Shown: one piece after another, positions 1-5,923 of the stretch
Layout: every line of letters begins with the position of its first letter
Position numbering within the stretch: the stretch's first letter is position 1
Assembly: GCA_020048795.1 (NCBI GenBank)
Contig: JAIFMA010000025.1
Coordinates: 1 to 6,592 of the forward strand
Reading direction: 5' to 3'
DNA length: 6,592 bases
DNA from: Rhodoferax sp.
GTDB lineage: Bacteria; Pseudomonadota; Gammaproteobacteria; Burkholderiales; Burkholderiaceae_C
Notes under the pieces: generated by a model
The model's database searches: none
Told to the model about the DNA's origin: nothing
Seen by the model: only the letters and a program-made list of their open reading frames with translations
Translations under genes and position numbers: made by a program

Positions 1-65
1 GCACCCAGCGCCGGTTTGGGTGGTGCTTCAGGAAAAATATGAATGGTGGCGTGTGCCGAAGACAT
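1..65 (-). CDS. 5' end of a gene leaving the window, possibly a small cysteine-cluster protein (partial)
   Basis: A minus-strand ATG at 65-63 opens a frame that stays open to the window edge: 21 codons reading MSSAHATIHIFPEAPPKPALG, then the first two bases of an Ala codon. The proline-rich start ending in PPKPALGA resembles the N-terminus of small Burkholderiales proteins that continue with a Cys-x-x-Cys-rich segment (CNGCGVCC-like). That comparison is from memory and the cysteine part lies outside the window. No strong Shine-Dalgarno sequence precedes the ATG. The gene would be divergent from the serine protease at 154, sharing an 88-nt intergenic region with it. With only 21 codons visible, the coding call is moderate and the product call is weak. 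Confidence 0.45.
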   Translation of the reverse strand, partial: MSSAHATIHIFPEAPPKPALG

Positions 66-83
66 TGAAATAAGCGGTAGACC

Positions 84-89
84 TACAAT
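84..89 (+). promoter_or_regulatory. Candidate -10 box for the serine protease gene
   Basis: TACAAT matches the sigma-70 -10 consensus at 5 of 6 positions and would start a transcript near 96, leaving a leader of about 58 nt before the ATG at 154. The -35 element is poor: TTGAAA at 65-70 is only 13 nt away, and the GACA of 61-64 would give a long spacer. The box overlaps a small inverted repeat (GTAG at 77-80, CTAC at 83-86). It lies between the divergent start at 65 and the protease, which is where a promoter is needed. Activity is inferred. Confidence 0.35.
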
Positions 90-143
90 TTAACCCGACA
101 GTTTGCTCCCGATTTGACACACACCCACGCCGGACTTGCCTCC

Positions 144-147
144 GGGA
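144..147 (+). promoter_or_regulatory. Ribosome binding site deciding the protease start
   Basis: GGGA lies 6 nt upstream of the ATG at 154, a normal Shine-Dalgarno distance. An in-frame TTG at 136 would add six residues (MPPGLS) but has no such site. This favours ATG 154, which also puts the positively charged MKR directly before the hydrophobic membrane segment. Confidence 0.5.
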
Positions 148-153
148 TTGTCC

Positions 154-1293
154 ATGAAACGTTTTTGGTTGCTGTTTTCCCAGTCAGTCACGGTGCTGCT
201 TGCAGCCTACTTTGTGGTCGCCACGCTCAAGCCTGGCTGGCTTGGCTTGCGCGGTGGTGTTGGCAACGTCGCCGTGCTGGAGGTGCCTGTGTCGGGCCCG
301 GGCACCGTGCCACCGGGCAGTTTCCGCCTGGCGGCACAAAAATCGTCGTCGGCGGTGGTCAGCATCAACACCAGCAAAAACGCACGCCCCAGCCCGCACA
401 GCAACGACCCCTGGTTCAAGTTTTTCTTTGGCGAGCAGCAAGACGAGCCACAGGTGGGCCTGGGCAGTGGCGTGATCGTCAGTGCCGACGGCTACATCCT
501 GACCAACAACCATGTGGTGGAGAGTGCCGATGAGATCGAGGTCATCCTCAACGACAGCCGCCAAGCCCGCGCCAAGGTCATCGGCACCGACCCCGAATCT
601 GACCTGGCCGTCCTCAAGATCAGCCTGGACCGGCTGCCAGTGATTGTGCTGGGCAACTCCAACAGTCTTCAGGTGGGTGATCAGGTGCTGGCCATCGGCA
701 ACCCGTTTGGTGTCGGCCAGACCGTCACCAGCGGCATTGTCAGCGCCCTCGGGCGCAACCAGTTGGGCATCAACACCTTCGAGAACTTCATCCAGACCGA
801 TGCGGCCATCAACCCCGGCAACTCGGGCGGTGCGCTGGTCGATACCAACGGCAACTTGCTGGGCATCAACACCGCCATTTATTCACGCTCAGGCGGCAGC
901 ATGGGCATTGGATTCGCCATTCCGGTCTCCACTGCCAAGATCGTGCTCGAAGGCATCGTCAAGGACGGCCAGGTCACGCGCGGCTGGATTGGCGTGGAGC
1001 CCAATGAACTCACGCCTGAACTGGCGCAGACCTTTGGTGTCAATGCCAAACTGGGGGTGATCATCACCGGGGTATTGCAAAACGGCCCGGCGGCCAAAGG
1101 CGGCATGAAACCCGGCGATGTGGTGACCGGCGTGGCAGGCCAGGCGATTCACAATGTGCCGGAGTTGCTCACCGTGGTGGCGGCTTTGAAGCCCGGAACA
1201 GCCGCCGAGTTTGAGGTGCAGCGCACTGCTGGCAAAGTGGGCCTGCAAATTGCGCCGGGCGTTCGCCCCAAAGCGCGCCGGCCCGTCCAGTAG
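154..1293 (+). CDS. Membrane-anchored HtrA/DegS-type serine endopeptidase (S1C family, one PDZ domain)
   Basis: A 379-residue trypsin-like protease of the HtrA family. Residues 1-24 (MKRFWLLF..., then a long apolar run) form an uncleaved-looking N-terminal membrane anchor, placing the catalytic part in the periplasm. The protease domain spans about residues 60-265 and has the full triad: His120 in TNNHVV, Asp150 in ESDLAVL and Ser224 in GNSGGAL. A single PDZ domain follows at about 279-369, containing KPGDVV. One anchor plus one PDZ is the DegS layout; DegP and DegQ have a signal peptide and two PDZ domains. In E. coli, DegS cleaves RseA to release sigma E when misfolded porins bind its PDZ; whether that holds here cannot be seen. 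There is no rseA-like neighbour. The gene converges on tatC. The family is certain; a DegS-equivalent role is inference. Confidence 0.93.
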   Translation: MKRFWLLFSQSVTVLLAAYFVVATLKPGWLGLRGGVGNVAVLEVPVSGPGTVPPGSFRLAAQKSSSAVVSINTSKNARPSPHSNDPWFKFFFGEQQDEPQVGLGSGVIVSADGYILTNNHVVESADEIEVILNDSRQARAKVIGTDPESDLAVLKISLDRLPVIVLGNSNSLQVGDQVLAIGNPFGVGQTVTSGIVSALGRNQLGINTFENFIQTDAAINPGNSGGALVDTNGNLLGINTAIYSRSGGSMGIGFAIPVSTAKIVLEGIVKDGQVTRGWIGVEPNELTPELAQTFGVNAKLGVIITGVLQNGPAAKGGMKPGDVVTGVAGQAIHNVPELLTVVAALKPGTAAEFEVQRTAGKVGLQIAPGVRPKARRPVQ

Positions 1294-1297
1294 CCGA

Positions 1298-2089
1298 TCA
1301 GCGCGGCGAGGTTGCGGCGGCTTCGTCGGGTGCCTTGGTGTGGCGGATGAAGATCTGGGCCGCCCAGATGCCCACCTCGTACAGCAGGCACATGGGAATG
1401 GCCAGCGCCAACTGCGACACCACGTCAGGCGGTGTCACGATGGCCGCAATGATGAAGGCCAGCACAACAAAATAGCCGCGAAACTCTTTCAGCTTTTCAA
1501 TGCTGAAAATGCCCATGCGTGCCAGCACCACCACCACCACCGGCACCTCAAACGCCATGCCAAAAGCCAGAAACATCGACAGCACAAAGCTCAAATAGGC
1601 TTCAATGTCGGGTGAGGCCGTAATGCTCTTGGGCGCAAAACTCTGAATAAAGGCAAAAACCCGGCCAAACACAAAAAAGTAACAAAACGCCACGCCGATA
1701 AAAAACAGCACGGTACTCGAAACTACCAGCGGCAGCACCAGCTTTTTCTCATGCGAATACAGCCCAGGTGCCACAAAAGCCCATAACTGGTACAAAACGA
1801 TGGGCAGAGCCAACAAGAAAGCAGCCATCAGCAGCACTTTGAGTGGCACCATGAAGGGCGAAATTACCGAGGTGGCAATCAGGGTTGACCCGGCGGGCAA
1901 ATGTGCCACCAGCGGTGCCGCCATCAAGTCATACAGCGCGGCCGGCCCCGGATAAGCTGCCAGGGCAATCGCCACCACCACAATGGCCATGCTGGCCTTG
2001 ACCAAGCGATCGCGCAACTCAACAAGATGCTGAACAAAGGGTTGCTCAGTGCCTGCCAACTCGTCGTCTTTTTTGGGGGAATCTGCCAT
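1298..2089 (-). CDS. tatC: Sec-independent (twin-arginine) translocase subunit TatC
   Basis: TatC is the inner-membrane core of the Tat translocase. It recognises twin-arginine signal peptides of folded proteins and, with TatB, forms the receptor to which TatA is recruited. The 263-residue product aligns along its length with remembered E. coli TatC: HLVELRDR near the N-terminus (Glu24 and Arg26 correspond to the signal-peptide-binding Glu15 and Arg17), STLIATSVISPF, LPIVLYQLWAFVAPGLY, EAYLSFV, FGMAFEVPV and TPPDVVSQ. Six membrane helices are expected. The start at 2089 gives MADSPKKDDELAGTEQPF, usual for this lineage; the frame is open a further 29 codons upstream, but those codons lie inside tatB. 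The ATG overlaps the tatB stop by one base (TGATG), indicating translational coupling. It is the last gene of the array. Confidence 0.97.
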   Translation of the reverse strand: MADSPKKDDELAGTEQPFVQHLVELRDRLVKASMAIVVVAIALAAYPGPAALYDLMAAPLVAHLPAGSTLIATSVISPFMVPLKVLLMAAFLLALPIVLYQLWAFVAPGLYSHEKKLVLPLVVSSTVLFFIGVAFCYFFVFGRVFAFIQSFAPKSITASPDIEAYLSFVLSMFLAFGMAFEVPVVVVVLARMGIFSIEKLKEFRGYFVVLAFIIAAIVTPPDVVSQLALAIPMCLLYEVGIWAAQIFIRHTKAPDEAAATSPR

Positions 2090-2556
2090 CAATGAAACTT
2101 GGTTGGGCGAAACCGCGCAACACGCGCTGCCCCCGACTGGGCATGTGTGCGCACACCGGCGCGGGCTTTGTACCAATTGGGCATCGCGCCCTGCTTGAGA
2201 CGCCAGTTCTTTTTCGGGTGCCGGTATTCGGGCAGGGGCTCAGGCACGTCAAACCCTGAGCTGCTTTCGGCGGCGGTGCCAGTGGCATCAGCCCAGGATT
2301 TCTCAAAATCGGCGGCGCCGGACTGTATCGACTGGTTCACATCCCTGGCGGCGCCTTCCACCGTTTCTTTCATTTTTTTCAGCTCGTCGAGTTCCATGGA
2401 ACGGTTGACCTCGGCCTTCACATCGGCCATATAACGCTGCGCCTTGCCCAGCAGCGTACCAACAGTGCGCGCTACCCGGGGCAGTTTCTCGGGGCCAATC
2501 ACGATCAGCGCCACAGCACCAATCATCGCCAGTTTCGAGATGCCCAGGTCAATCAT
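2089..2556 (-). CDS. tatB: Sec-independent translocase subunit TatB
   Basis: TatB pairs with TatC to form the substrate receptor of the twin-arginine translocase at the cytoplasmic membrane. The 155-residue product has one N-terminal membrane helix (about residues 5-21), the hinge motif GPEKLP at 21-26, an amphipathic helix (ARTVGTLLGKAQRY), a charged coiled stretch and a basic C-terminal tail (NWRLKQGAMPNWYKARAGVR), which from memory is typical of Burkholderiales. Residue 8 is Lys (ISKLAMIG) where E. coli TatB has the functionally important Glu8; this appears normal for betaproteobacteria. AAGG a few bases upstream of the ATG serves as ribosome binding site. It lies 30 nt after tatA and overlaps tatC by one base. 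Confidence 0.95.
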   Translation of the reverse strand: MIDLGISKLAMIGAVALIVIGPEKLPRVARTVGTLLGKAQRYMADVKAEVNRSMELDELKKMKETVEGAARDVNQSIQSGAADFEKSWADATGTAAESSSGFDVPEPLPEYRHPKKNWRLKQGAMPNWYKARAGVRTHAQSGAARVARFRPTKFH

Positions 2557-2586
2557 GCAAGCCTTGCGCGAAAGCGAAACGGATCA

Positions 2587-2832
2587 TCAGGACTTTTGCC
2601 GGGCTTGCACGTCAATCGTGGTTTTGTCCGCCGCAGGCACGGCATTGACTACCTGAGCGGGTGCTACAGGCTGGTCCTCTGGGGGGGCCGTGCCGCCGTC
2701 TTTCATGCCGTCCTTGAAGCCCTTTACGGCCCCACCCAGGTCACTGCCGATGTTTTTAAGCTTCTTGGTGCCAAACACGATCACCACGATCACCAAAACA
2801 ATCAACCAATGCCAAATTGAAAATGAACCCAT
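2587..2832 (-). CDS. tatA: Sec-independent translocase subunit TatA
   Basis: TatA oligomerises to form the export conduit, or membrane-weakening patch, of the twin-arginine pathway. The 81-residue protein begins MGSFSIWHWLIVLVIVVIVF (single membrane helix), followed directly by the diagnostic FGTKKLKNIGSDLGGAVKGF: the Phe-Gly hinge at 20-21 and the amphipathic helix, then KDGMKDGG and a low-complexity Pro/Ala/Val tail. Length and layout are normal for TatA. The short hinge FGTKKL, rather than a GPEKLP-type hinge with a long polar tail, separates it from TatB. A good Shine-Dalgarno sequence is present. It is 68 nt downstream of hinT, the largest gap among the downstream genes, so an extra promoter or processing site here is possible but not evident. 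Confidence 0.96.
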   Translation of the reverse strand: MGSFSIWHWLIVLVIVVIVFGTKKLKNIGSDLGGAVKGFKDGMKDGGTAPPEDQPVAPAQVVNAVPAADKTTIDVQARQKS

Positions 2833-2836
2833 TGCG

Positions 2837-2844
2837 CTCTCCTA
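2837..2844 (-). promoter_or_regulatory. Strong ribosome binding site of tatA
   Basis: On the minus strand this reads TAGGAGAG, 4 nt before the tatA ATG at 2832-2830. It is the best Shine-Dalgarno sequence in the array; hisI, hisE and tatC have weak or no clear sites. This fits the need for much more TatA than TatB or TatC. Confidence 0.6.
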
Positions 2845-2868
2845 CGAAATTGCCCGAATTTTAAGCGG

Positions 2869-2892
2869 CAGGCTCCAGCACAGCGCTGCCTG
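2869..2892 (-). repeat. Imperfect hairpin between hinT and tatA
   Basis: CAGGC at 2869-2873 pairs with GCCTG at 2888-2892, with a partial inner AGC/GCT pairing. It falls 9 nt after the hinT stop. On the transcribed strand it is followed by CCGCTTAAAATT rather than a run of U, so it is not a convincing intrinsic terminator. An RNA-processing or pausing role between hinT and tatA is possible; no function is shown. Confidence 0.25.
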
Positions 2893-2900
2893 AAGCCAAT

Positions 2901-3275
2901 TTAACCCCGCAACCAAGGCCGCGGGCCACCCATGACGTGAACATGCAGATGGTGAATATCCTGCGCGCCGTCAGCCCCGGTATTGCAAACCACCCGGAAC
3001 CCCCCCGCCGGATACGGCCTGCAACCCGCTTGCAGCGCCAGTTTGGGTACCAGCACCATCATGCGCCCCATCATGGCCGCGTGGGCGTCGGTCAGCAGCG
3101 CCATCGAGGCAATGTGCAATTTCGGAATGATCATGAAATGCACCGGCGCTGAAGGGTGGATGTCATGAAAGGCATAAAACTCATTGTCCTGGTAGACCAT
3201 TTTGGACGGAATCTTGCCCGCTGCGATCTTGCAGAACAGGCAATCTGGCTCGGTTTGCGGCAGTTGTTCGATCAT
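2901..3275 (-). CDS. hinT: HIT-family purine nucleoside phosphoramidase (HinT-like)
   Basis: A 124-residue histidine-triad protein. HinT enzymes hydrolyse AMP-lysine and other adenosine phosphoramidates in the cytoplasm. The family signature is complete: CLFCKIAAGKIPSK at residues 12-25, YAFHDIHPSAPVH at 34-46, and the HxHxH triad His109-Leu-His111-Val-His113 followed by GGPRPW. The nucleophile would be the middle histidine, His111. The ATG at 3275 overlaps the stop of the upstream membrane-protein gene as ATGA, and MIEQLPQTEPDCLFC is a normal family start; the frame runs open further upstream, but only inside that neighbour. Linkage of a HIT gene to hisE and tatABC is, to my knowledge, common in betaproteobacteria. 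Physiological substrates are not evident. Confidence 0.93.
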   Translation of the reverse strand: MIEQLPQTEPDCLFCKIAAGKIPSKMVYQDNEFYAFHDIHPSAPVHFMIIPKLHIASMALLTDAHAAMMGRMMVLVPKLALQAGCRPYPAGGFRVVCNTGADGAQDIHHLHVHVMGGPRPWLRG

Positions 3276-3691
3276 GCTGAAAACTCCATGGGAAGCCCCT
3301 TGTTCATACGTATCAGACCCGTCACGATGCGGTACAAAAACCAGATTGAAATGACCAGCCAGGCGATGGCACCGGGAATATAAAGCAGCAAAAAAAGTGG
3401 GGATGTGACCAGGTACAACACGCCCGCGATGACGACGGTGCGAATGCGCCACTTGAAATGTGATGCGTGCCAGGTGCCGCGTGCATCGTCGCGCTTGACC
3501 AGATCGATCAGCAAAGCCACGATCAGCAAGATCGGCCCAAATTGTCCACCCGGAATCAGCGCACTGACCGCCACGATCAGATGCAGCACATAACTGATGG
3601 TGCCAATGGCGTTGAGCGCATTGAGTTGTTGCGGGTTAACGCCCTCAAGCGCGCCCGGCGATGGCTCATGGCGGCTGAAGTCTTGTGTCAT
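3272..3691 (-). CDS. Small integral membrane protein, DUF4870/COG3671-like
   Basis: A 139-residue protein of unknown function. After a polar N-terminus (residues 1-28) come apolar segments at about 30-46, 51-65, 84-104 and 105-125. The cytoplasm-type loop between the second and third contains RDDARGTWHASHFKWRIRT, a conserved-looking W...SHF.W motif that I associate with the DUF4870/COG3671 (Tic20-like) membrane proteins. That family name is from memory. The start at 3691 is chosen because its ATG overlaps the hisE stop as ATGA, and because upstream codons in this frame lie within hisE and read as Arg/Gly-rich shadow sequence. Its own stop overlaps hinT by 4 nt. Tight coupling to hisE and hinT suggests co-expression, not a known shared pathway. 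Confidence 0.8.
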   Translation of the reverse strand: MTQDFSRHEPSPGALEGVNPQQLNALNAIGTISYVLHLIVAVSALIPGGQFGPILLIVALLIDLVKRDDARGTWHASHFKWRIRTVVIAGVLYLVTSPLFLLLYIPGAIAWLVISIWFLYRIVTGLIRMNKGLPMEFSA

Positions 3692-4083
3692 GGCACCGAT
3701 CCTACGGGTTCGGCTTGACCCGCCTGCACCTTGCGCAGGGCTTTTTCTTCCAGACCACTGGTACCGGCGCGACGATCCAGCTCGGCCAGCACGTCGGCCG
3801 GACTCAAGCCGTAATGGGCCAGCGCCACCAGGGTGTGAAACCACAGGTCGGCCACTTCATAAACAATTTTGGCCTTGTCACCCCCGTGGTCGGCATCCTT
3901 GGCGGCCATCACCACCTCGCAGGCTTCCTCGCCAATCTTTTTCAAAAAGGCATCTGGCCCCTTGTGCAACAGGCGTGCCACATAACTGGCTTGTGGGTCG
4001 CCACCACGCGCCGGCAGGCGACTTTCGATCACCGCAGCCAGCGCGGCCAGCGAATCCTTGGACGATGTTTCAGCCGCTTTCAT
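3688..4083 (-). CDS. hisE: Phosphoribosyl-ATP pyrophosphohydrolase (histidine biosynthesis, step 2)
   Basis: HisE converts phosphoribosyl-ATP to phosphoribosyl-AMP plus pyrophosphate in the cytoplasm. The 131-residue protein is an all-alpha MazG-superfamily NTP pyrophosphatase. LAAVIESR and GDPQASYVARLLHKGPDAFL lead to the metal-binding helices, with GEEACEVV (Glu52, Glu53, Glu56) and YEVADLWFH (Glu76, Asp79). It is a stand-alone HisE, not the HisIE fusion of enterobacteria. The ATG at 4083 is preferred because MKAAETSSKDSLAALAAV fits the family start; a GTG at 4131 would extend the frame into the end of the DUF262 gene. The upstream site is weak (TGGAAT). The gene is separated from hisI, its usual neighbour, by the 1.8-kb DUF262 gene. 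It overlaps the downstream membrane-protein gene by 4 nt. Confidence 0.96.
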   Translation of the reverse strand: MKAAETSSKDSLAALAAVIESRLPARGGDPQASYVARLLHKGPDAFLKKIGEEACEVVMAAKDADHGGDKAKIVYEVADLWFHTLVALAHYGLSPADVLAELDRRAGTSGLEEKALRKVQAGQAEPVGSVP

Positions 4084-4108
4084 TGATATTCCATTGCATT
4101 TATTGAAA

Positions 4109-5905
4109 TCACAAGCTTTGGTAAAAAGCACGAATCTTGTCAGCCATTAAAGATCGTCTCGCTGTCAGGAATTGATCAAAATCATCAATATTCATATCCA
4201 TAACTTCGATGGGTACGCAGTTTGAATTTAGGTTACTCCCTAATGCAGCTAGGTCGATGATGGCACCATATTTAACCAAACCTCCGGTACATTGCGTCCG
4301 CATATCGGCAAAGTAGGCACACGGTATCTTGTTGCCAATTTTTATATTAACTTCCTGTTGCATATAGACCAGGTTCGCAATCTGGTTATATTGACTGCGC
4401 GTCAGGCCAGCTTTTTTTAGAACGTCCTTCGGGAAAATATGGTGAATATCGCCAACATGGCTAACCAACTCACGCACGGCGACATCTTTGGACAACAGGC
4501 CTTTGTCATTGCCACGCACTTGGGCCGCAACAAATACCCAGAAATAAGGGCTATTGGTGCCCGAAGTCGCCAACTGCTGCTTCAGACCAACCTCCCAAAA
4601 TACGCTTGAAAGCTCGGCTTGTTCAACCTGACCCAAGATGTCAGAAAAATCGCCGATGCCGATTTGACGAACATCCTTGTCGAACTGGGTCTCTGATGAG
4701 CCAGAATAGCGCCCGGTCAATACCGACATCACAAACCAGCGACTTACAGACGAAGCAATCAAGCTGTTTGAGATCCCCTGCGAGCGAAGTCGCAAATAAA
4801 CAATATAGGCGAAATTCAAGGCTCCGCGCGACCGAATCATGACATTGGAAATAAAACCAGCAGACTTTATAATCATCACAAAGCTATTAAAATTGGCTTT
4901 GTTAATAAATTCAAGAACACCTTTGTTCAGCCTGGCAAATGATTCCTCGGCAATCGACTGCTCGTAGTTTTTATCTTCAAAGTTTCGACCAGACAATAAA
5001 CTAACCAAATCAGCGAGTTTTCCCCTACCAAACTCGCTGGTAAACGCCACCCTCAGCAAATCGTTATAGCTAGGATCATACAAGTCATCATTTTCATTTT
5101 GCAACCAGACCATCTTCTGAAAATAAGGTGTCGCTGCGAACTCACTGTCATTTTCCTTGATGGCAGTCAAAAACTCTGGTGCGACGGCCAGATGGCAAAA
5201 GTAGTCAATGCACTTTCTGATCTGCTGCCCACCATAAAGCTGATCGGCGGCAATCTTGGACATCGCGAAGTCAGCCTGTGAAAGCACCGTACCTTTTGAA
5301 TTGATCCGGATAAATATTTCTGTGACAGTCTCTATATCAAGATCATGCGATAGCTCGATCAACCCGATTTGCTTCTTGGCAATATCTGTCAAATTTCTCA
5401 GGCTGTCTTTTACCTTGGCTTTTTCAGCTTGCGGATTCTCAAACAGGTATTTTTCGACGGCATCAAACAAATCAACTGTGCCACTGACGAGTGCCGCCAC
5501 ATCGGGAATCCAGGCTGCGTCCTTGGCAATCGCCGGATTACTCACCTCAAATCGCTCATCAATCGGATGAAAGGCAATAGAGACGCGTACCTTGCGATAT
5601 TCCTTGTTAACTACCGGTTTCCCAAGAACGGCTGCCGTCAAAGCAGTTATGCGCTGCTGACCATCGATAAGAATCATTTTGCCTGAGGCCGTCGAACCAT
5701 CTTTTAGCTTCACATCCGGGTTACGCCAAGCGATCAGATAGCCCACCGGATAACCCTGGTAAAGGGAATCCAGCAAATCCCGTACCTGTGTAGCATCCCA
5801 TACAAAGGGCCGTTGAATTTCAGGAATGGCAATTTCACCCTCTTTGACCTTGGAGAGAACGCTTTCAATCAGATACTGATTGACGGCATATTTCTGGACT
5901 TTCAT
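4109..5905 (-). CDS. DUF262 protein with C-terminal HNH-type nuclease motif (GmrSD-like, putative phage defence)
   Basis: An intact 598-residue protein. The N-terminal DUF262 (ParB/Srx-like) domain has IPEIQRPFVWD at 27-37 and the signature Asp81-Gly-Gln-Gln-Arg85, the nucleotide-hydrolysis motif of GmrS-type proteins. FIRINSKGTVLSQADFAM at 198-215 is also family-typical. A largely helical middle follows (about 230-470). The C-terminus carries an HNH-like motif: GDIHHIFPKD at 485-494 (His488/His489), Asn511 in IANLVYM, and Asn520 in VNIKIGNKIP. This DUF262 plus HNH/DUF1524-type order is that of GmrSD (type IV restriction), BrxU and SspE, which restrict phage DNA; most members are uncharacterised. 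The gene sits between hisI (18 nt upstream) and hisE (25 nt downstream), same strand, with a weak GGA site. It is AT-richer than its neighbours, suggesting acquisition. The architecture is clear; a defence role here is inferred. Confidence 0.88.
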   Translation of the reverse strand: MKVQKYAVNQYLIESVLSKVKEGEIAIPEIQRPFVWDATQVRDLLDSLYQGYPVGYLIAWRNPDVKLKDGSTASGKMILIDGQQRITALTAAVLGKPVVNKEYRKVRVSIAFHPIDERFEVSNPAIAKDAAWIPDVAALVSGTVDLFDAVEKYLFENPQAEKAKVKDSLRNLTDIAKKQIGLIELSHDLDIETVTEIFIRINSKGTVLSQADFAMSKIAADQLYGGQQIRKCIDYFCHLAVAPEFLTAIKENDSEFAATPYFQKMVWLQNENDDLYDPSYNDLLRVAFTSEFGRGKLADLVSLLSGRNFEDKNYEQSIAEESFARLNKGVLEFINKANFNSFVMIIKSAGFISNVMIRSRGALNFAYIVYLRLRSQGISNSLIASSVSRWFVMSVLTGRYSGSSETQFDKDVRQIGIGDFSDILGQVEQAELSSVFWEVGLKQQLATSGTNSPYFWVFVAAQVRGNDKGLLSKDVAVRELVSHVGDIHHIFPKDVLKKAGLTRSQYNQIANLVYMQQEVNIKIGNKIPCAYFADMRTQCTGGLVKYGAIIDLAALGSNLNSNCVPIEVMDMNIDDFDQFLTARRSLMADKIRAFYQSL

Positions 5906-5923
5906 AGTTACATTCCGGCAGGT

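Noticed and set aside
184..564. Minus-strand open frame opposite the protease gene (126 codons).
   Set aside because: It is Arg/His/Ala-rich shadow sequence with no family motif, opposite a protease with an intact catalytic triad in the other frame.
1526..1540. CAC triplet tandem repeat.
   Set aside because: It encodes five consecutive valines (residues 184-188) in a TatC membrane helix; it is too short to be a meaningful microsatellite.
1211..1615. Plus-strand open frame with a run of histidines, suggesting a metal-binding protein.
   Set aside because: It is antisense to tatC. The histidines come from the complement of the TatC polyvaline stretch, and there is no supporting start site or family match.
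2110..2556. Loss of function in TatB because residue 8 is Lys rather than Glu.
   Set aside because: The rest of TatB is intact, and Lys at this position appears, from memory, to be normal in betaproteobacterial TatB, so it is a lineage feature.
3597..4106. Plus-strand open frames opposite hisE and the membrane protein, including one of 169 codons.
   Set aside because: Pro/Arg-rich shadow translation without recognisable domains. The minus-strand hisE in the same place has all expected catalytic residues.
4084..4131. Upstream GTG start for hisE at 4131.
   Set aside because: It would overlap the end of the DUF262 gene and add a 16-residue N-terminus unlike HisE. ATG 4083 gives the expected protein start.
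4084..5923. Insertion sequence or integron carrying the DUF262 gene.
   Set aside because: No transposase, integrase, terminal inverted repeats or attC-like structure is present; the junctions are 18 and 25 nt and hold only start-site sequence.
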